From: Ruminococcus sp. AF46-10NS
Lineage (GTDB): Bacteria > Bacillota > Clostridia > Lachnospirales > Lachnospiraceae
Direction of reading: 5' to 3'
DNA: 64,000 nt
Assembly: GCF_003474435.1 (NCBI RefSeq)
Contig: NZ_QRNF01000016.1
Coordinates: 7,933 to 71,932 of the forward strand
Numbering within the stretch: the stretch's first letter is position 1; each line of letters opens with the position of its first letter. This document shows positions 18,943 through 28,125 of this stretch, in pieces. A model generated the notes under the pieces. That model searched no databases and was not told the origin of the DNA. It saw nothing but the letters and a program-made list of their open reading frames with translations. Position numbers and translations under genes: made by a program.

Positions 18943-19825
18943 GATCGTGATCGGAAGCAGAGAGAGCAAGCTTGCAGTGCTCCAGAGCGAAATGGTCCGC
19001 GACTATATAAAGAAACAGGATCCGGAACTTGAGGTGGAAATACTTACCATGAAGACCACCGGAGATATCATCCTTGACCGCACCCTGGATAAAGTAGGAG
19101 GGAAAGGTCTCTTTGTAAAAGAACTGGACAAAGCACTGATGGATGGAAGAAGCATTCTTTCTGTACACAGCCTTAAAGATATGCCAATGGAAGTACCGGA
19201 AGAGCTGCCGCTTCTGGCATTTTCCAGAAGAGAAGACCCGAGAGATGTGCTGGTACTTCCGGAGGGCGTTACAGAACTGGACAAGAATAAACCTCTTGGA
19301 TGTTCCAGTTTAAGACGAACTCTGCAGCTGAAAAAAATATATCCGGATATGGAAGTGAAGAGTATCCGCGGAAATCTCCAGACAAGACTTCGTAAGCTGG
19401 ATGAAGGCCAGTACAGTGGCCTGATCCTGGCAGCGGCAGGACTTAAGCGACTGGGACTTGAGGCACGTATCAACCGGTATTTTACAGCAGATGAGATCAT
19501 TCCGGCGGCAGGCCAGGGAATCCTTGCTGTGCAGGGCCGTAAAGGGGAAGATTACGGATTTCTTGATGGTTATTGTGATGCAGATGCCTGGGCAGCAGGA
19601 AGTGCGGAAAGAGCTTTTGTGAAACTTCTGGATGGTGGATGTTCTTCACCTGTGGCAGCTCATGCGGAAGTTTATGCGGAAGAGATTTATCTCCGCGGTC
19701 TTTACTACAATGAAAAAGACGGTTCCTATGTAACAGGAACTCTGCGTGGACAGAGAAAAGATGCAGAGAAACTTGGCAGAGAGCTTGCAGAAACTCTTCG
19801 GGAAAAAGGAGAAAATAAAGAATGA
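18929..19825 (+). CDS. hemC: Porphobilinogen deaminase (hydroxymethylbilane synthase)
   Basis: HemC polymerises four porphobilinogens to hydroxymethylbilane. The start IVIGSRESKLAVLQ, the substrate-binding SLKDMPMEVP, CSSLRRTLQL and IRGNLQTRLRKLDEG segments and the cofactor cysteine in LLDGGCSSPVAAHA (about residue 237) are intact. Length is 298 aa, within the usual range. A TAGAGGAG site precedes the ATG, which overlaps the preceding gene by 14 bases. Confidence 0.95.
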   Translation: MKKNKIVIGSRESKLAVLQSEMVRDYIKKQDPELEVEILTMKTTGDIILDRTLDKVGGKGLFVKELDKALMDGRSILSVHSLKDMPMEVPEELPLLAFSRREDPRDVLVLPEGVTELDKNKPLGCSSLRRTLQLKKIYPDMEVKSIRGNLQTRLRKLDEGQYSGLILAAAGLKRLGLEARINRYFTADEIIPAAGQGILAVQGRKGEDYGFLDGYCDADAWAAGSAERAFVKLLDGGCSSPVAAHAEVYAEEIYLRGLYYNEKDGSYVTGTLRGQRKDAEKLGRELAETLREKGENKE

Positions 19826-21327
19826 AAACAGGAAAAGTTTGGCTTGTAGGCGCAGGCCCTGGCGATATCGGTCTTTTTACATTAAAAGGTCTTAAAGTTC
19901 TGGAGCAGGCAGATGTGGTTGTTTACGACAGCCTTGTGGGACAGGGCGTACTGTCACGGATCCCGGCAGAGGCGAAGCTGATCAACGTGGGAAAACGTGC
20001 CAGCCATCACATCATGCGCCAGGAGGATATCAATCAGGTGCTTCTTGAGGAGGCGCAGAAAGGACATCGCGTAGTACGACTGAAAGGCGGAGACCCTTTT
20101 CTTTTCGGAAGAGGTGGCGAGGAGCTGGAACTTCTTGAGGAGAACGGAATCGCTTATGAGGTGGTTCCGGGAGTTACCTCTTCCATCGCAGTTCCTGCAT
20201 ACAATGGAGTTCCGGTGACACACAGAGATTTCTGTTCTTCTGTGCACATTATTACGGGACATAAGCGTGCAGAAAAGGAGTACGACATTGATTTCCACGC
20301 TCTTGTTGACACAAAAGGTACTCTGGTATTTCTTATGGGTGTGTCCGCACTTCCGGATATCTGTACAGGACTTATGAATGCAGGAATGGATAAAAATATG
20401 CCGGCAGCGATCCTCCAGAAGGGAACCACAGCAGGACAGAAACGCATCGTGGCTACAGTTTCCACTCTGGAAGAAGAAGTGAAGCGTCAGGGAATCGAGA
20501 CGCCGGCTATTATTGTTGTGGGCAAAGTCTGTACACTGGCTGAGAAATTCGGCTGGTATGAGGAACTGCCTCTTGCAGGCTGGAAGGTTCTTGTTACAAG
20601 ACCGAAGGAACTGATTTCCAGAACAGCAGACAAACTTCGTGAAAAAGGCGCGGAGGTACTGGAACTTCCGGCTATCCGTACTGTGCCAATGGAGGATCAG
20701 AACCTCCTCCATGAAGCTTTTTCGAAGCTTGAAACATATCAGTGGCTGGTATTTACAAGTCCTACGGGAGTAAGAGTATTCTTTGAGGAGCTGATCCGTT
20801 ACGGAAAAGATATCCGTGCTATGGGAAATATCCGTCTGGCAGTGATCGGAGAGGGAACAAAAAAAGCTCTGAAGGAGCGTGGCCTTCTTGCAGATTTCGT
20901 GCCGTCTGAATATGATGGCGACACCCTTGGAAAAGAGCTTGCAGAGATCCTTTCCGGAGACGAGAAGATCCTGATCCCCCGTGCTGAAAAAGGAAATGAG
21001 AAGCTTACTGCATTTCTTACAGAGGCAGGCGCGTCTGTTTCTGATATTCCGACTTATCAGACCGTTTATGAGGCGAGTCAGCTTATTGACGAGAAGAAGG
21101 AATTTGAGAACGGCGAGATCAGCTGTGCAGTATTTACAAGTGCTTCCACAGTGAAAGGCTTTGCGGAAGGAACAAAAGGACTGGATTATTCAAAAGTCAA
21201 GGCAGCCTGCATCGGAAAACAGACCAAAGCAGCAGCGGAGAGTTTTGGAATGAAAGCATATATGGCAGAAAAAGCCACCATTGACAGTCTTGTCAAACTG
21301 GTGGAGGATATGAAAAGGAGCGAATGA
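19822..21327 (+). CDS. cobA-hemD: Fused uroporphyrinogen-III C-methyltransferase / uroporphyrinogen-III synthase
   Basis: The protein has two domains. Residues 1 to about 240 are the SAM-dependent methyltransferase ([45 protein letters not shown]), which makes precorrin-2. Residues about 250-501 are the uroporphyrinogen-III synthase ([46 protein letters not shown]), which closes hydroxymethylbilane. This fusion is common in Clostridia. It overlaps hemC by four bases (ATGA). Making both steps on one chain biases uroporphyrinogen III toward precorrin-2 rather than protoheme. Confidence 0.94.
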   Translation: MKTGKVWLVGAGPGDIGLFTLKGLKVLEQADVVVYDSLVGQGVLSRIPAEAKLINVGKRASHHIMRQEDINQVLLEEAQKGHRVVRLKGGDPFLFGRGGEELELLEENGIAYEVVPGVTSSIAVPAYNGVPVTHRDFCSSVHIITGHKRAEKEYDIDFHALVDTKGTLVFLMGVSALPDICTGLMNAGMDKNMPAAILQKGTTAGQKRIVATVSTLEEEVKRQGIETPAIIVVGKVCTLAEKFGWYEELPLAGWKVLVTRPKELISRTADKLREKGAEVLELPAIRTVPMEDQNLLHEAFSKLETYQWLVFTSPTGVRVFFEELIRYGKDIRAMGNIRLAVIGEGTKKALKERGLLADFVPSEYDGDTLGKELAEILSGDEKILIPRAEKGNEKLTAFLTEAGASVSDIPTYQTVYEASQLIDEKKEFENGEISCAVFTSASTVKGFAEGTKGLDYSKVKAACIGKQTKAAAESFGMKAYMAEKATIDSLVKLVEDMKRSE

Positions 21328-21329
21328 TC

Positions 21330-22313
21330 ATGGAACTGACAAAAAGACCAAGAAGATTAAGAAACGGAGAGTATCTTCGCAAGATGGTGCGTGAGACAAG
21401 AATGGATAAATCTTCTCTTATGTATCCGATGTTCGTAATGGAAGGCGAGAATAAGGAAGAAGAAATTCCGTCCATGACAGGACAGTACCGCTACAGTCTG
21501 GACCGTCTCCCATATAAGCTGGAGCAGCTTGCAAAAGCAGGTGTCGGAAGTGTTATGCTTTTCGGTATCCCGGATCATAAGGATGAAACAGGAAGCGGCG
21601 CATACGATCCGGAAGGAATCGTACAGAGAGCACTTCGCGTTGCAAAAGAGAAATTCCCGGAGCTTTATTATGTAACAGATGTGTGCATGTGTGAGTATAC
21701 TTCCCACGGCCACTGCGGCGTTCTCTGCGGACATGATGTAGATAACGACAAGACTCTGGACCTTCTTGCAAAAACAGCTCTTTCCCATGTAGAGGCAGGT
21801 GCTGATATGGTAGCTCCTTCTGACATGATGGATGGCCGTGTTGCAGCGATCAGAGAATGCCTGGATAAAGCAGGACATTACACAACACCGATCATGTCCT
21901 ATGCTGTAAAATATGCTTCTGCGTTTTACGGCCCGTTCCGTGAAGCAGCAGATTCAGCTCCGGCCTTTGGCGACAGAAAGAGTTACCAGATGGATCCACA
22001 CAACAGCAGAGAGGGACTGAAAGAGGCCCTCGCAGATGTGGAAGAGGGTGCTGATATTATTATGGTAAAACCGGCTCTTGCATACCAGGATATGATCTGG
22101 CAGGTAAAAGAGGCAACAAACGTACCGGTTGCAGCATACAGCGTCAGCGGTGAGTACGCAATGGTAAAAGCCGCAGCAGCAAATGGCTGGATCGATGAGG
22201 AGAGGATCGTAGGCGAGATGGCTACCGGAGCATTCCGTTCAGGAGCACAGGTTTATCTTACTTATTATGCAGAACTTCTTGCAAGACTTATGGATGAAGG
22301 GAGAATCGGTTGA
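21330..22313 (+). CDS. hemB: Porphobilinogen synthase (delta-aminolevulinate dehydratase)
   Basis: HemB condenses two 5-aminolevulinates to porphobilinogen. The zinc-site cysteines in VCMCEYTSHGHCGVL (about residues 116-130) and the two active-site lysines in SYAVKYASAFYGPFR (about 195) and DIIMVKPALAYQDM (about 248) are visible. I prefer the ATG at 21330, about 10 bases after AAAGGAG, over one two codons upstream that is too close to the ribosome site. The product is 327 aa. The stop codon shares bases with the hemL start (TGATG). Confidence 0.94.
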   Translation: MELTKRPRRLRNGEYLRKMVRETRMDKSSLMYPMFVMEGENKEEEIPSMTGQYRYSLDRLPYKLEQLAKAGVGSVMLFGIPDHKDETGSGAYDPEGIVQRALRVAKEKFPELYYVTDVCMCEYTSHGHCGVLCGHDVDNDKTLDLLAKTALSHVEAGADMVAPSDMMDGRVAAIRECLDKAGHYTTPIMSYAVKYASAFYGPFREAADSAPAFGDRKSYQMDPHNSREGLKEALADVEEGADIIMVKPALAYQDMIWQVKEATNVPVAAYSVSGEYAMVKAAAANGWIDEERIVGEMATGAFRSGAQVYLTYYAELLARLMDEGRIG

Positions 22314-23593
22314 TGACAAGATCAGAACAGTTATTTGAGCGTGCAGTAAAAAGAATCCCGGGCGGCGTAAACAGTCCGGTAAGATCTTACGGAGCTATTG
22401 GCGAGGCACCTCGTTTTATTGAAAAAGCAGATAAATGCTATATTTATGATGTAGATGGCAACCGTTATGTAGATTATATTGATTCTTGGGGACCGATGAT
22501 CCTGGGACATAATTTCCCGGAGATCCGCGAGAGCGTGATCAAGGCCTGTGAGAATGGCTTAAGTTTCGGATGCGCTACAGGTATTGAGGTGGAGATCGCA
22601 GAGTTCATCTGTGAGCACATTCCTCATGTAGATATGATCCGTATGGTAAACTCAGGAACAGAGGCTGTTATGAGTGCCATCCGTGCTGCAAGAGGATACA
22701 CAGGAAAAGATAAGATCATTAAATTCGCAGGATGCTATCACGGACACAGCGACTGCCTTCTGGTAAGTGCCGGTTCCGGTGTGATGGCAAGCGGTATTCC
22801 GGACAGTGCAGGTGTTCCGAAAGGATGTACACAGGATACCATGACAGCAACCTATAATGATGCAGCCAGTGTGGAAGCACTTCTCAAACAGGAAGAAGGA
22901 AATGTGGCAGCAGTGATCGTGGAAGCTGTAGGAGCCAACATGGGCGTTGTTCCTCCAAAACCGGGATTCCTTAAGAGACTTCGTGAACTCTGCGATGAGC
23001 ATAATTGTCTGCTGATCTTTGATGAGGTTATCACAGGATTCCGTCTTGCTTTTGGCGGTGCAGCAGAGTATTTTGGCATTCGTCCGGATCTTGTAACTTA
23101 CGGAAAGATCATCGGAGCAGGTATGCCGGTTGGTGCATACGGCGGACGTAAGGAGATCATGGATCTTATTTCTCCATGCGGTCCTGTATATCAGGCAGGT
23201 ACATTAAGCGGAAATCCTGTTGCCATGGCAGCAGGATTCACACAGTTGAAATACCTCTATGAGCATCAGGAAGTTTATAAAGAGCTGAAAACAAAAGGAG
23301 AGAAGCTTTACGGTGGATTAAAGAAGATCGTTGAGGAAAAAGGCCTTCCATATCAGGTGAATTATGATTCTTCCCTGGCAAGTATTTTCTTCACGGATCA
23401 GGAAGTAAAAGACTATGTTTCTGCAAAAACTTCTGATCTTGATCTTTTTGCAAAATACTTCAAGGGAATGTTGAAACGTGGTATTCATCTTGCACCATCA
23501 CAGTTTGAGGCAATGTTCCTTTCCACAGCACATACAGACGAAGTTATTGATGAGACTCTGGAGGCAATGCGTGGTGCGCTGGGAGATCTGTAA
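22313..23593 (+). CDS. hemL: Glutamate-1-semialdehyde 2,1-aminomutase
   Basis: HemL converts glutamate-1-semialdehyde to 5-aminolevulinate with PLP or PMP. The start ERAVKRIPGGVNSPVRSYG, VNSGTEAVMSAIRAARG, LLIFDEVITGFRLAFGGA and the PLP-lysine motif TYGKIIGAGMPVGAYGG (Lys about 264) are intact. The product is 426 aa. It is the last gene of the operon. No ferrochelatase, hemE, hemN or hemG is present here, in line with siroheme or cobalamin as the end product. Confidence 0.95.
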   Translation: MTRSEQLFERAVKRIPGGVNSPVRSYGAIGEAPRFIEKADKCYIYDVDGNRYVDYIDSWGPMILGHNFPEIRESVIKACENGLSFGCATGIEVEIAEFICEHIPHVDMIRMVNSGTEAVMSAIRAARGYTGKDKIIKFAGCYHGHSDCLLVSAGSGVMASGIPDSAGVPKGCTQDTMTATYNDAASVEALLKQEEGNVAAVIVEAVGANMGVVPPKPGFLKRLRELCDEHNCLLIFDEVITGFRLAFGGAAEYFGIRPDLVTYGKIIGAGMPVGAYGGRKEIMDLISPCGPVYQAGTLSGNPVAMAAGFTQLKYLYEHQEVYKELKTKGEKLYGGLKKIVEEKGLPYQVNYDSSLASIFFTDQEVKDYVSAKTSDLDLFAKYFKGMLKRGIHLAPSQFEAMFLSTAHTDEVIDETLEAMRGALGDL

Positions 23594-23644
23594 AAAACAG
23601 CAGCTTTGCATAAGAAATTACACAAAAGATAACAGGATGATAAC

Positions 23645-23673
23645 TTGTCCTTGCAGGAACTTTGTGATAAAAT
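23645..23673 (+). promoter_or_regulatory. Candidate sigma-A promoter for the lactonase-family gene
   Basis: TTGTCC and TAAAAT are 17 bases apart, about 47 bases before the ATG. Confidence 0.45.
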
Positions 23674-23719
23674 AAACACAAAAATACGCAACGAATGTGA
23701 AAGCAGGAGGCCAGAACTT

Positions 23720-24817
23720 ATGGGAAAAAAAAGGTACGTGGCTTACGTGGGAACTTATACCCATGGAACCAGTAAAGGAATTCAGGTATATGATGTAGAT
23801 GTAGAGAACGGAAAACTTACAGAGCGCAGCGAGGTGGAAGTAAGTAATGCTTCTCATCTGGCAGTATCCAAGAACGGTAAATATCTGTACTCCATTGAGG
23901 ATGAAGGTGTAGCCGTATTCCGCAGAGATAAGAATGGTGATCTTTCCCGTATTAACAGTGTAGACATCAATGGTATGAGGGGATGCTATCTTGCAACAGA
24001 CGTGGATGGAAGATATCTTTATGTGGCTGGTTATCATGACGGCAAGGTAACAGTTGTACATACACATAAAGACGGACGACTGGGAAGTGTTATGGACGGC
24101 GTTTTTCACAAAGGACTTGGAAGTGTGGCAGAGCGTAACTTCCGTCCGCATGTAAACTGTGTCCGCCCCACACCGGATAATAAATATCTCTGCGCGGTAG
24201 ATAACGGAATCGATCAGGTGAAGATTTATCGCATCAACAAGAAGAAGGATAAGCTGGAACTTGTTGATATCCTCCGTTGCCCGAGAGAGAGCGGTCCGCG
24301 TATCATCCGTTTCAGTGATGACGGAAGATTTGCATATCTTCTTTTCGAGCTGAGCAACGAAGTAAAGGTATACAGCTATGACGGAAGTGGCAAGAACCCG
24401 GAATTCGAGCTGCTTCAGAGCATCACTACTCTTGGAAAAGAAGATGCAAATGATGCGATCCATAATGCCGCCTCTGGTATATCCATGTCTGCAGACGGTA
24501 AATATCTTTTCTGTACAACAGCAGGTGAAAATACGGTTACGATGTACGCAGTAGACCAGAAGACAGGCCTTCTGACAAAGAAATTCACACTTCCGATCAG
24601 CGGTGATTATCCGAAAGACCTGATGATCTTCCCGGATAATAAGCACATTGCCATTGCTAATCATGGAAGCAACAGCATTACAGTATTCACTGTTGATTAT
24701 GAGAAGAATATTATTATGATGAACGAGAAACCAAGAAAGATTGAGACACCGAACTGTATCCATATCTGGCCTGTACCGGATGAGTGGGAAGACCAGGCAG
24801 ATTCAGCTGAAAATTAA
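23720..24817 (+). CDS. Lactonase-family seven-bladed propeller (putative 6-phosphogluconolactonase)
   Basis: The protein is 365 aa and belongs to the YbhE/Pgl (COG2706) beta-propeller lactonase family. Signs are YVAYVGTYTHGTSKGIQVY at the start, repeated blade wording such as SHLAVSKNGKYLYS and CVRPTPDNKYLCAVDNG, and RIIRFSDDGRFAYLLFEL. Members hydrolyse 6-phosphogluconolactone or related lactones; the true substrate is not shown here. I chose the ATG at 23720 because AGGAGG stands 9 bases upstream and the family start follows. No zwf or gnd is adjacent, so the pentose-phosphate role is inferred from family alone. Confidence 0.8.
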   Translation: MGKKRYVAYVGTYTHGTSKGIQVYDVDVENGKLTERSEVEVSNASHLAVSKNGKYLYSIEDEGVAVFRRDKNGDLSRINSVDINGMRGCYLATDVDGRYLYVAGYHDGKVTVVHTHKDGRLGSVMDGVFHKGLGSVAERNFRPHVNCVRPTPDNKYLCAVDNGIDQVKIYRINKKKDKLELVDILRCPRESGPRIIRFSDDGRFAYLLFELSNEVKVYSYDGSGKNPEFELLQSITTLGKEDANDAIHNAASGISMSADGKYLFCTTAGENTVTMYAVDQKTGLLTKKFTLPISGDYPKDLMIFPDNKHIAIANHGSNSITVFTVDYEKNIIMMNEKPRKIETPNCIHIWPVPDEWEDQADSAEN

Positions 24818-24832
24818 AAGATATAACAAAAA

Positions 24833-24877
24833 ACAGACTCAGGGACGAGCAATAGCATAGCCCTGAGTCTGTTTTTG
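24833..24877. terminator. Bidirectional terminator between the lactonase gene and aroC
   Basis: ACAGACTCAGGG and CCCTGAGTCTGT form a perfect 12-bp stem, flanked by AAAAAA on the left and TTTTT on the right, so it can serve both convergent genes. Confidence 0.85.
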
Positions 24878-24923
24878 TGTAGCACCAGATATCGGTTTGA
24901 GGATCATTTATCCAAACAGACAT

Positions 24924-26018
24924 TTATCTGTGATAAAATTCATGGATGCGGTCCATACGTGCACTCATGTTATTAAAAAGCGCATCTGTGATCGTAAGTG
25001 CTGCCATAGCTTCCACTACAACAACTGCACGGGGTACGATTACTGGATCATGGCGTCCTTTGATCTCAAGCTCCAGATTCTCCCCCTTGTTGGTGACAGT
25101 GGACTGTGGCTGGCTGATAGAGGGGGTAGGCTTGATGTGGGCGCGAAGGATAATATCGCTTCCGTCGCTCATGCCGCCCATAATACCGCCTGCATGGTTG
25201 GAAGTCTTGGTAATGACGCCGTCTTTCTGTGAAAAACCATCGTTGTCAGCGGAACCGGTAAGCTTTGTCACCTGAATTCCGTCACCAATTTCTACTGCTT
25301 TCACAGCACCGATGGACATGATCGCATGGGCAAGAGTTGCATCCAGTTTGTCAAAAACAGTGTCCCCAAGGCCGGCAGGAACATTTTTGATCCGGCATTC
25401 GATCACTCCACCTGCGCTGTCCTGATTTTTAAGGCATTCTTCCAGATAAGCAGAAGCCTTCTCTGCTGCGTCTGCATCTGGCATGCAAAGTGCGTTGTTG
25501 CGGATCTCATCTTCTGAAAAGGATCGTATCTCCACAGGTCCGATAGATTTCGCATAAGTAGTAAATGTGATGCCAAGTTCGTTAAGCAGCTTGATGGCAA
25601 TTGCGCCGGCTGCCACCCGTCCGGCAGTTTCTCTTCCTGAAGAACGTCCGCCGCCCCGGTAATCACGGAACCCGTATTTCTGGTCAAAAGTATAATCTGC
25701 ATGTCCCGGACGGTAGGAATATGCGATATTTCCATAATCTCTGGAACGCTGGTCTGTGTTTCGGATCAGAAGGGAGATCGGAGTTCCGGTAGTTTTTCCA
25801 TCGAAGACACCGGAAAGGATCTCTACCAGGTCACCTTCCTTACGTGCTGTTGTATAGCGGCTCTGTCCCGGTTTTCTGCGGTCAAGGAACACCTGGATAT
25901 CTTCCTCGCAGAGAGAAAGACCTGCCGGGCAGCCGTCAAGAACTGCACCGATGGCCTTACCGTGGGACTCGCCCCAGGTGGTAACCACGAATTTTTTTCC
26001 GAATGATGACTGACTCAT
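24924..26018 (-). CDS. aroC: Chorismate synthase
   Basis: AroC converts EPSP to chorismate using reduced FMN, ending the shikimate pathway. The family signatures VVTTWGESHGKAIGAVLDGCP (first 20 residues of it), SYRPGHADYT, DYRGGGRSSGRETAGRVAAG and DGSDIILRAHIKPTPSI are intact. I chose the ATG at 26018, behind AAAGGAAG, giving 364 aa; an upstream in-frame ATG adds 12 residues that are not family-like. It stands alone on the minus strand, and other shikimate genes are not adjacent. Confidence 0.95.
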   Translation of the reverse strand: MSQSSFGKKFVVTTWGESHGKAIGAVLDGCPAGLSLCEEDIQVFLDRRKPGQSRYTTARKEGDLVEILSGVFDGKTTGTPISLLIRNTDQRSRDYGNIAYSYRPGHADYTFDQKYGFRDYRGGGRSSGRETAGRVAAGAIAIKLLNELGITFTTYAKSIGPVEIRSFSEDEIRNNALCMPDADAAEKASAYLEECLKNQDSAGGVIECRIKNVPAGLGDTVFDKLDATLAHAIMSIGAVKAVEIGDGIQVTKLTGSADNDGFSQKDGVITKTSNHAGGIMGGMSDGSDIILRAHIKPTPSISQPQSTVTNKGENLELEIKGRHDPVIVPRAVVVVEAMAALTITDALFNNMSARMDRIHEFYHR

Positions 26019-26152
26019 TTGTATAACTTCCTTTCGTTGGAATTCTGGAATCATTATATAGGAAGCCGGAAAAAATGTAAAGAAGGGGCAAATGCTTATG
26101 TAAAGATTCTGTGAAATTATAAAAAAGCTTTTTTAAAATGAAAATGTATGAA

Positions 26153-26181
26153 TTGACAAAGCTATTTTGACTATTTATAAT
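26153..26181 (+). promoter_or_regulatory. Consensus sigma-A promoter for corA
   Basis: Perfect TTGACA and perfect TATAAT with 17-base spacing, about 54 bases before the corA start. A self-complementary AAAAAAGCTTTTTT lies just upstream (26121-26134). Confidence 0.75.
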
Positions 26182-26234
26182 AAAAAAGAATTTTGCTTAG
26201 GCAAAAGTAAAGCAAAAGAAGGGAAGTGGGAATC

Positions 26235-27176
26235 GTGGTAAGGATTTATAAGACAATAGACGGGGCCATCCACCAGATACAGGAACCGGAGGAAGGCTGC
26301 TGGATTGCGCTGACGAATCCGACGGCAACAGAGATTTTTGAATTTTCCGAGAAGTTTGATATAGAGGTTGACGATCTGCGGTCCCCTTTGGATGAGGAAG
26401 AACGGTCACGTATCGAAGTTGAGGATAATTATACACTGATCTTGGTAGATGTTCCTATGATCGAGGAACGTAATGATAAGGACTGGTATGGAACCATTCC
26501 TCTTGGTATCATTGTTACCGGTTCCATGATCATTACCATCTGTCTGGAGGACACGCCGGTTCTGACCAGATTTATGGAGGGAAGGGTCCGCAGCTTTTTT
26601 ACCTATATGAAGACACGTTTTATCTTTCAGATCCTTTACAGAAATGCAAGTATGTACCTGCGTTATCTGCGTATCATCGACAAGAAGAGTGAGCAGGTGG
26701 AAGAAAAACTGCATCTTTCCACAAGAAATGAGGAGCTGATCGAACTTCTGGAGCTGCAGAAATCCCTGACCTATTTTATCACATCCCTCCGGTCCAATGA
26801 GGTTGTGCTGGAGAAGCTTCTGAAGATAGACAGCATCAAGAAGTATCCGGAGGACACAGATCTTCTGGAGGATGTCATTACTGAAAACAAGCAGGCGATC
26901 GAAATGGCTAATGTATACAGTGGAATCCTGAACGGAACCATGGATGCTTTTGCATCGATCATTTCCAATAATATGAATATCGTCATGAAAGTGCTGGCGA
27001 TCATTACCATTGTTATGAGTATTCCGACTATCGTTTTCAGTGCCTACGGAATGAACGTGGCAGGTTCCGGTATGCCGTTGTCTCACAGTCCCTGGGGCTT
27101 TTTGCTCATCATAATTTTTTCTGTGGCGATCAGTGTTGTTGCGGCTATTATTCTTTCCAAGAAGCGTTTTTTCTGA
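26235..27176 (+). CDS. corA: CorA family divalent-cation transporter
   Basis: CorA proteins are pentameric inner-membrane Mg2+/Co2+ channels. The acidic cytoplasmic N-domain (DIEVDDLRSPLDEEERSR), a long helix (about residues 130-255) and two C-terminal membrane helices (about 256-310) are seen, with the selectivity motif YGMNV at the end of TM1. The GTG at 26235 has a correctly spaced GAAGGGAAG site, while the GTG nine bases upstream is too close to it. The product is 313 aa. The next gene begins 32 bases downstream, probably in the same transcript. Cobalt uptake for the nearby cobaltochelatase is possible but not shown. Confidence 0.88.
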   Translation: MVRIYKTIDGAIHQIQEPEEGCWIALTNPTATEIFEFSEKFDIEVDDLRSPLDEEERSRIEVEDNYTLILVDVPMIEERNDKDWYGTIPLGIIVTGSMIITICLEDTPVLTRFMEGRVRSFFTYMKTRFIFQILYRNASMYLRYLRIIDKKSEQVEEKLHLSTRNEELIELLELQKSLTYFITSLRSNEVVLEKLLKIDSIKKYPEDTDLLEDVITENKQAIEMANVYSGILNGTMDAFASIISNNMNIVMKVLAIITIVMSIPTIVFSAYGMNVAGSGMPLSHSPWGFLLIIIFSVAISVVAAIILSKKRFF

Positions 27177-27207
27177 TTTTTCGAAAGTTTTTTGAAAGGA
27201 GATTTTA

Positions 27208-28098
27208 ATGAAATTTATCGACAAACTGGAACGTAAGTTTGGAAGATTGGGTATTCCCAATCTGACAGTTTATATTATCGGATGTTATGTGCTGGGATAT
27301 TTTCTGGCTATGTTTGCCCCTGGAGTGCTGGATATGCTGAGTCTTGATATGTCCATGGTAATGAGAGGACAGATCTGGAGACTTGTGACATGGGTTATTT
27401 ATCCGCCTTCCAGCGTGGGAGGAACCGGTAATCTTGTGATGTTTCTTCTTGCAATCTTTTTCTTTTATTATCCGATCGGTACCTCACTGGAGCGTACCTG
27501 GGGAACATTTCGGTATACTTTATATATTTTTTCAGGACTTTTGTTCACTGTGATCGCGGCAGTTCTTCTGCATGTATTTACTGGCGGCTATGTGACAATG
27601 AATGGAATCATGTATTCTCTTGGTGGCAGTATTTTTACCACCTATTATATCAGTCTTTCCATTTTTCTGGCTTATGCAGTCACATATCCGGATCTGGAGC
27701 TTTTGCTTATGTTTGTCATCCCTATCAAGATGAAATGGATGGCATTTATATACGGACTTTTTATTGCATGGGATATTGTATCCTATCTTAGGGCTGGACT
27801 TTGGGTTGGCGTTGTGCCAATCGTGGCATCGCTTTTGAATTTTGTGATCTTTTATTTCAGCACAAGGGACATGAACCGCTACAATCCGAAAGAGATTCGC
27901 AGGAAGCAGCAGTTTAAGAAGGCTATGGCTCCGTCCAGAACGGGTTATGGACCGGATGGAATCGCAAAGCATAAATGTGCAATCTGTGGCCGTACTGAGA
28001 AGGATGATCCGAATCTGGAGTTCCGCTTCTGCTCAAAGTGCAAAGGAAATTATGAATATTGCCAGGATCATTTATTTACGCACAAACACGTACAGTAA
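27208..28098 (+). CDS. Rhomboid-like membrane protein with C-terminal zinc ribbon
   Basis: The 296-residue protein has about six hydrophobic helices (about residues 20-215) with rhomboid-like wording: MVMRGQIWRLVTWVIYPP, then YYPIGTSLERTWGTFRYTLY. The usual catalytic GxSG is not evident; the equivalent stretch reads MYSLGGSIFTTYY, and no clear catalytic His follows, so it may be a pseudoprotease. The tail (about 255-291) carries a cysteine/histidine cluster, CAICGRTEKD, FCSKCKGNYEYC and HLFTHKH, which should bind zinc on the cytoplasmic side. It lies between corA and pyk. Function is unknown; a chaperone or quality-control role for membrane proteins is only a guess. Confidence 0.65.
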   Translation: MKFIDKLERKFGRLGIPNLTVYIIGCYVLGYFLAMFAPGVLDMLSLDMSMVMRGQIWRLVTWVIYPPSSVGGTGNLVMFLLAIFFFYYPIGTSLERTWGTFRYTLYIFSGLLFTVIAAVLLHVFTGGYVTMNGIMYSLGGSIFTTYYISLSIFLAYAVTYPDLELLLMFVIPIKMKWMAFIYGLFIAWDIVSYLRAGLWVGVVPIVASLLNFVIFYFSTRDMNRYNPKEIRRKQQFKKAMAPSRTGYGPDGIAKHKCAICGRTEKDDPNLEFRFCSKCKGNYEYCQDHLFTHKHVQ

Positions 28099-28125
28099 AA
28101 CGTAAAAAAGGGAGGATATTCAATT

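Noticed and set aside
23618-24763. A 381-codon open frame antisense to the lactonase-family gene
   Set aside because: It is a shadow frame; composition is not protein-like and the + strand gene has clear family motifs.
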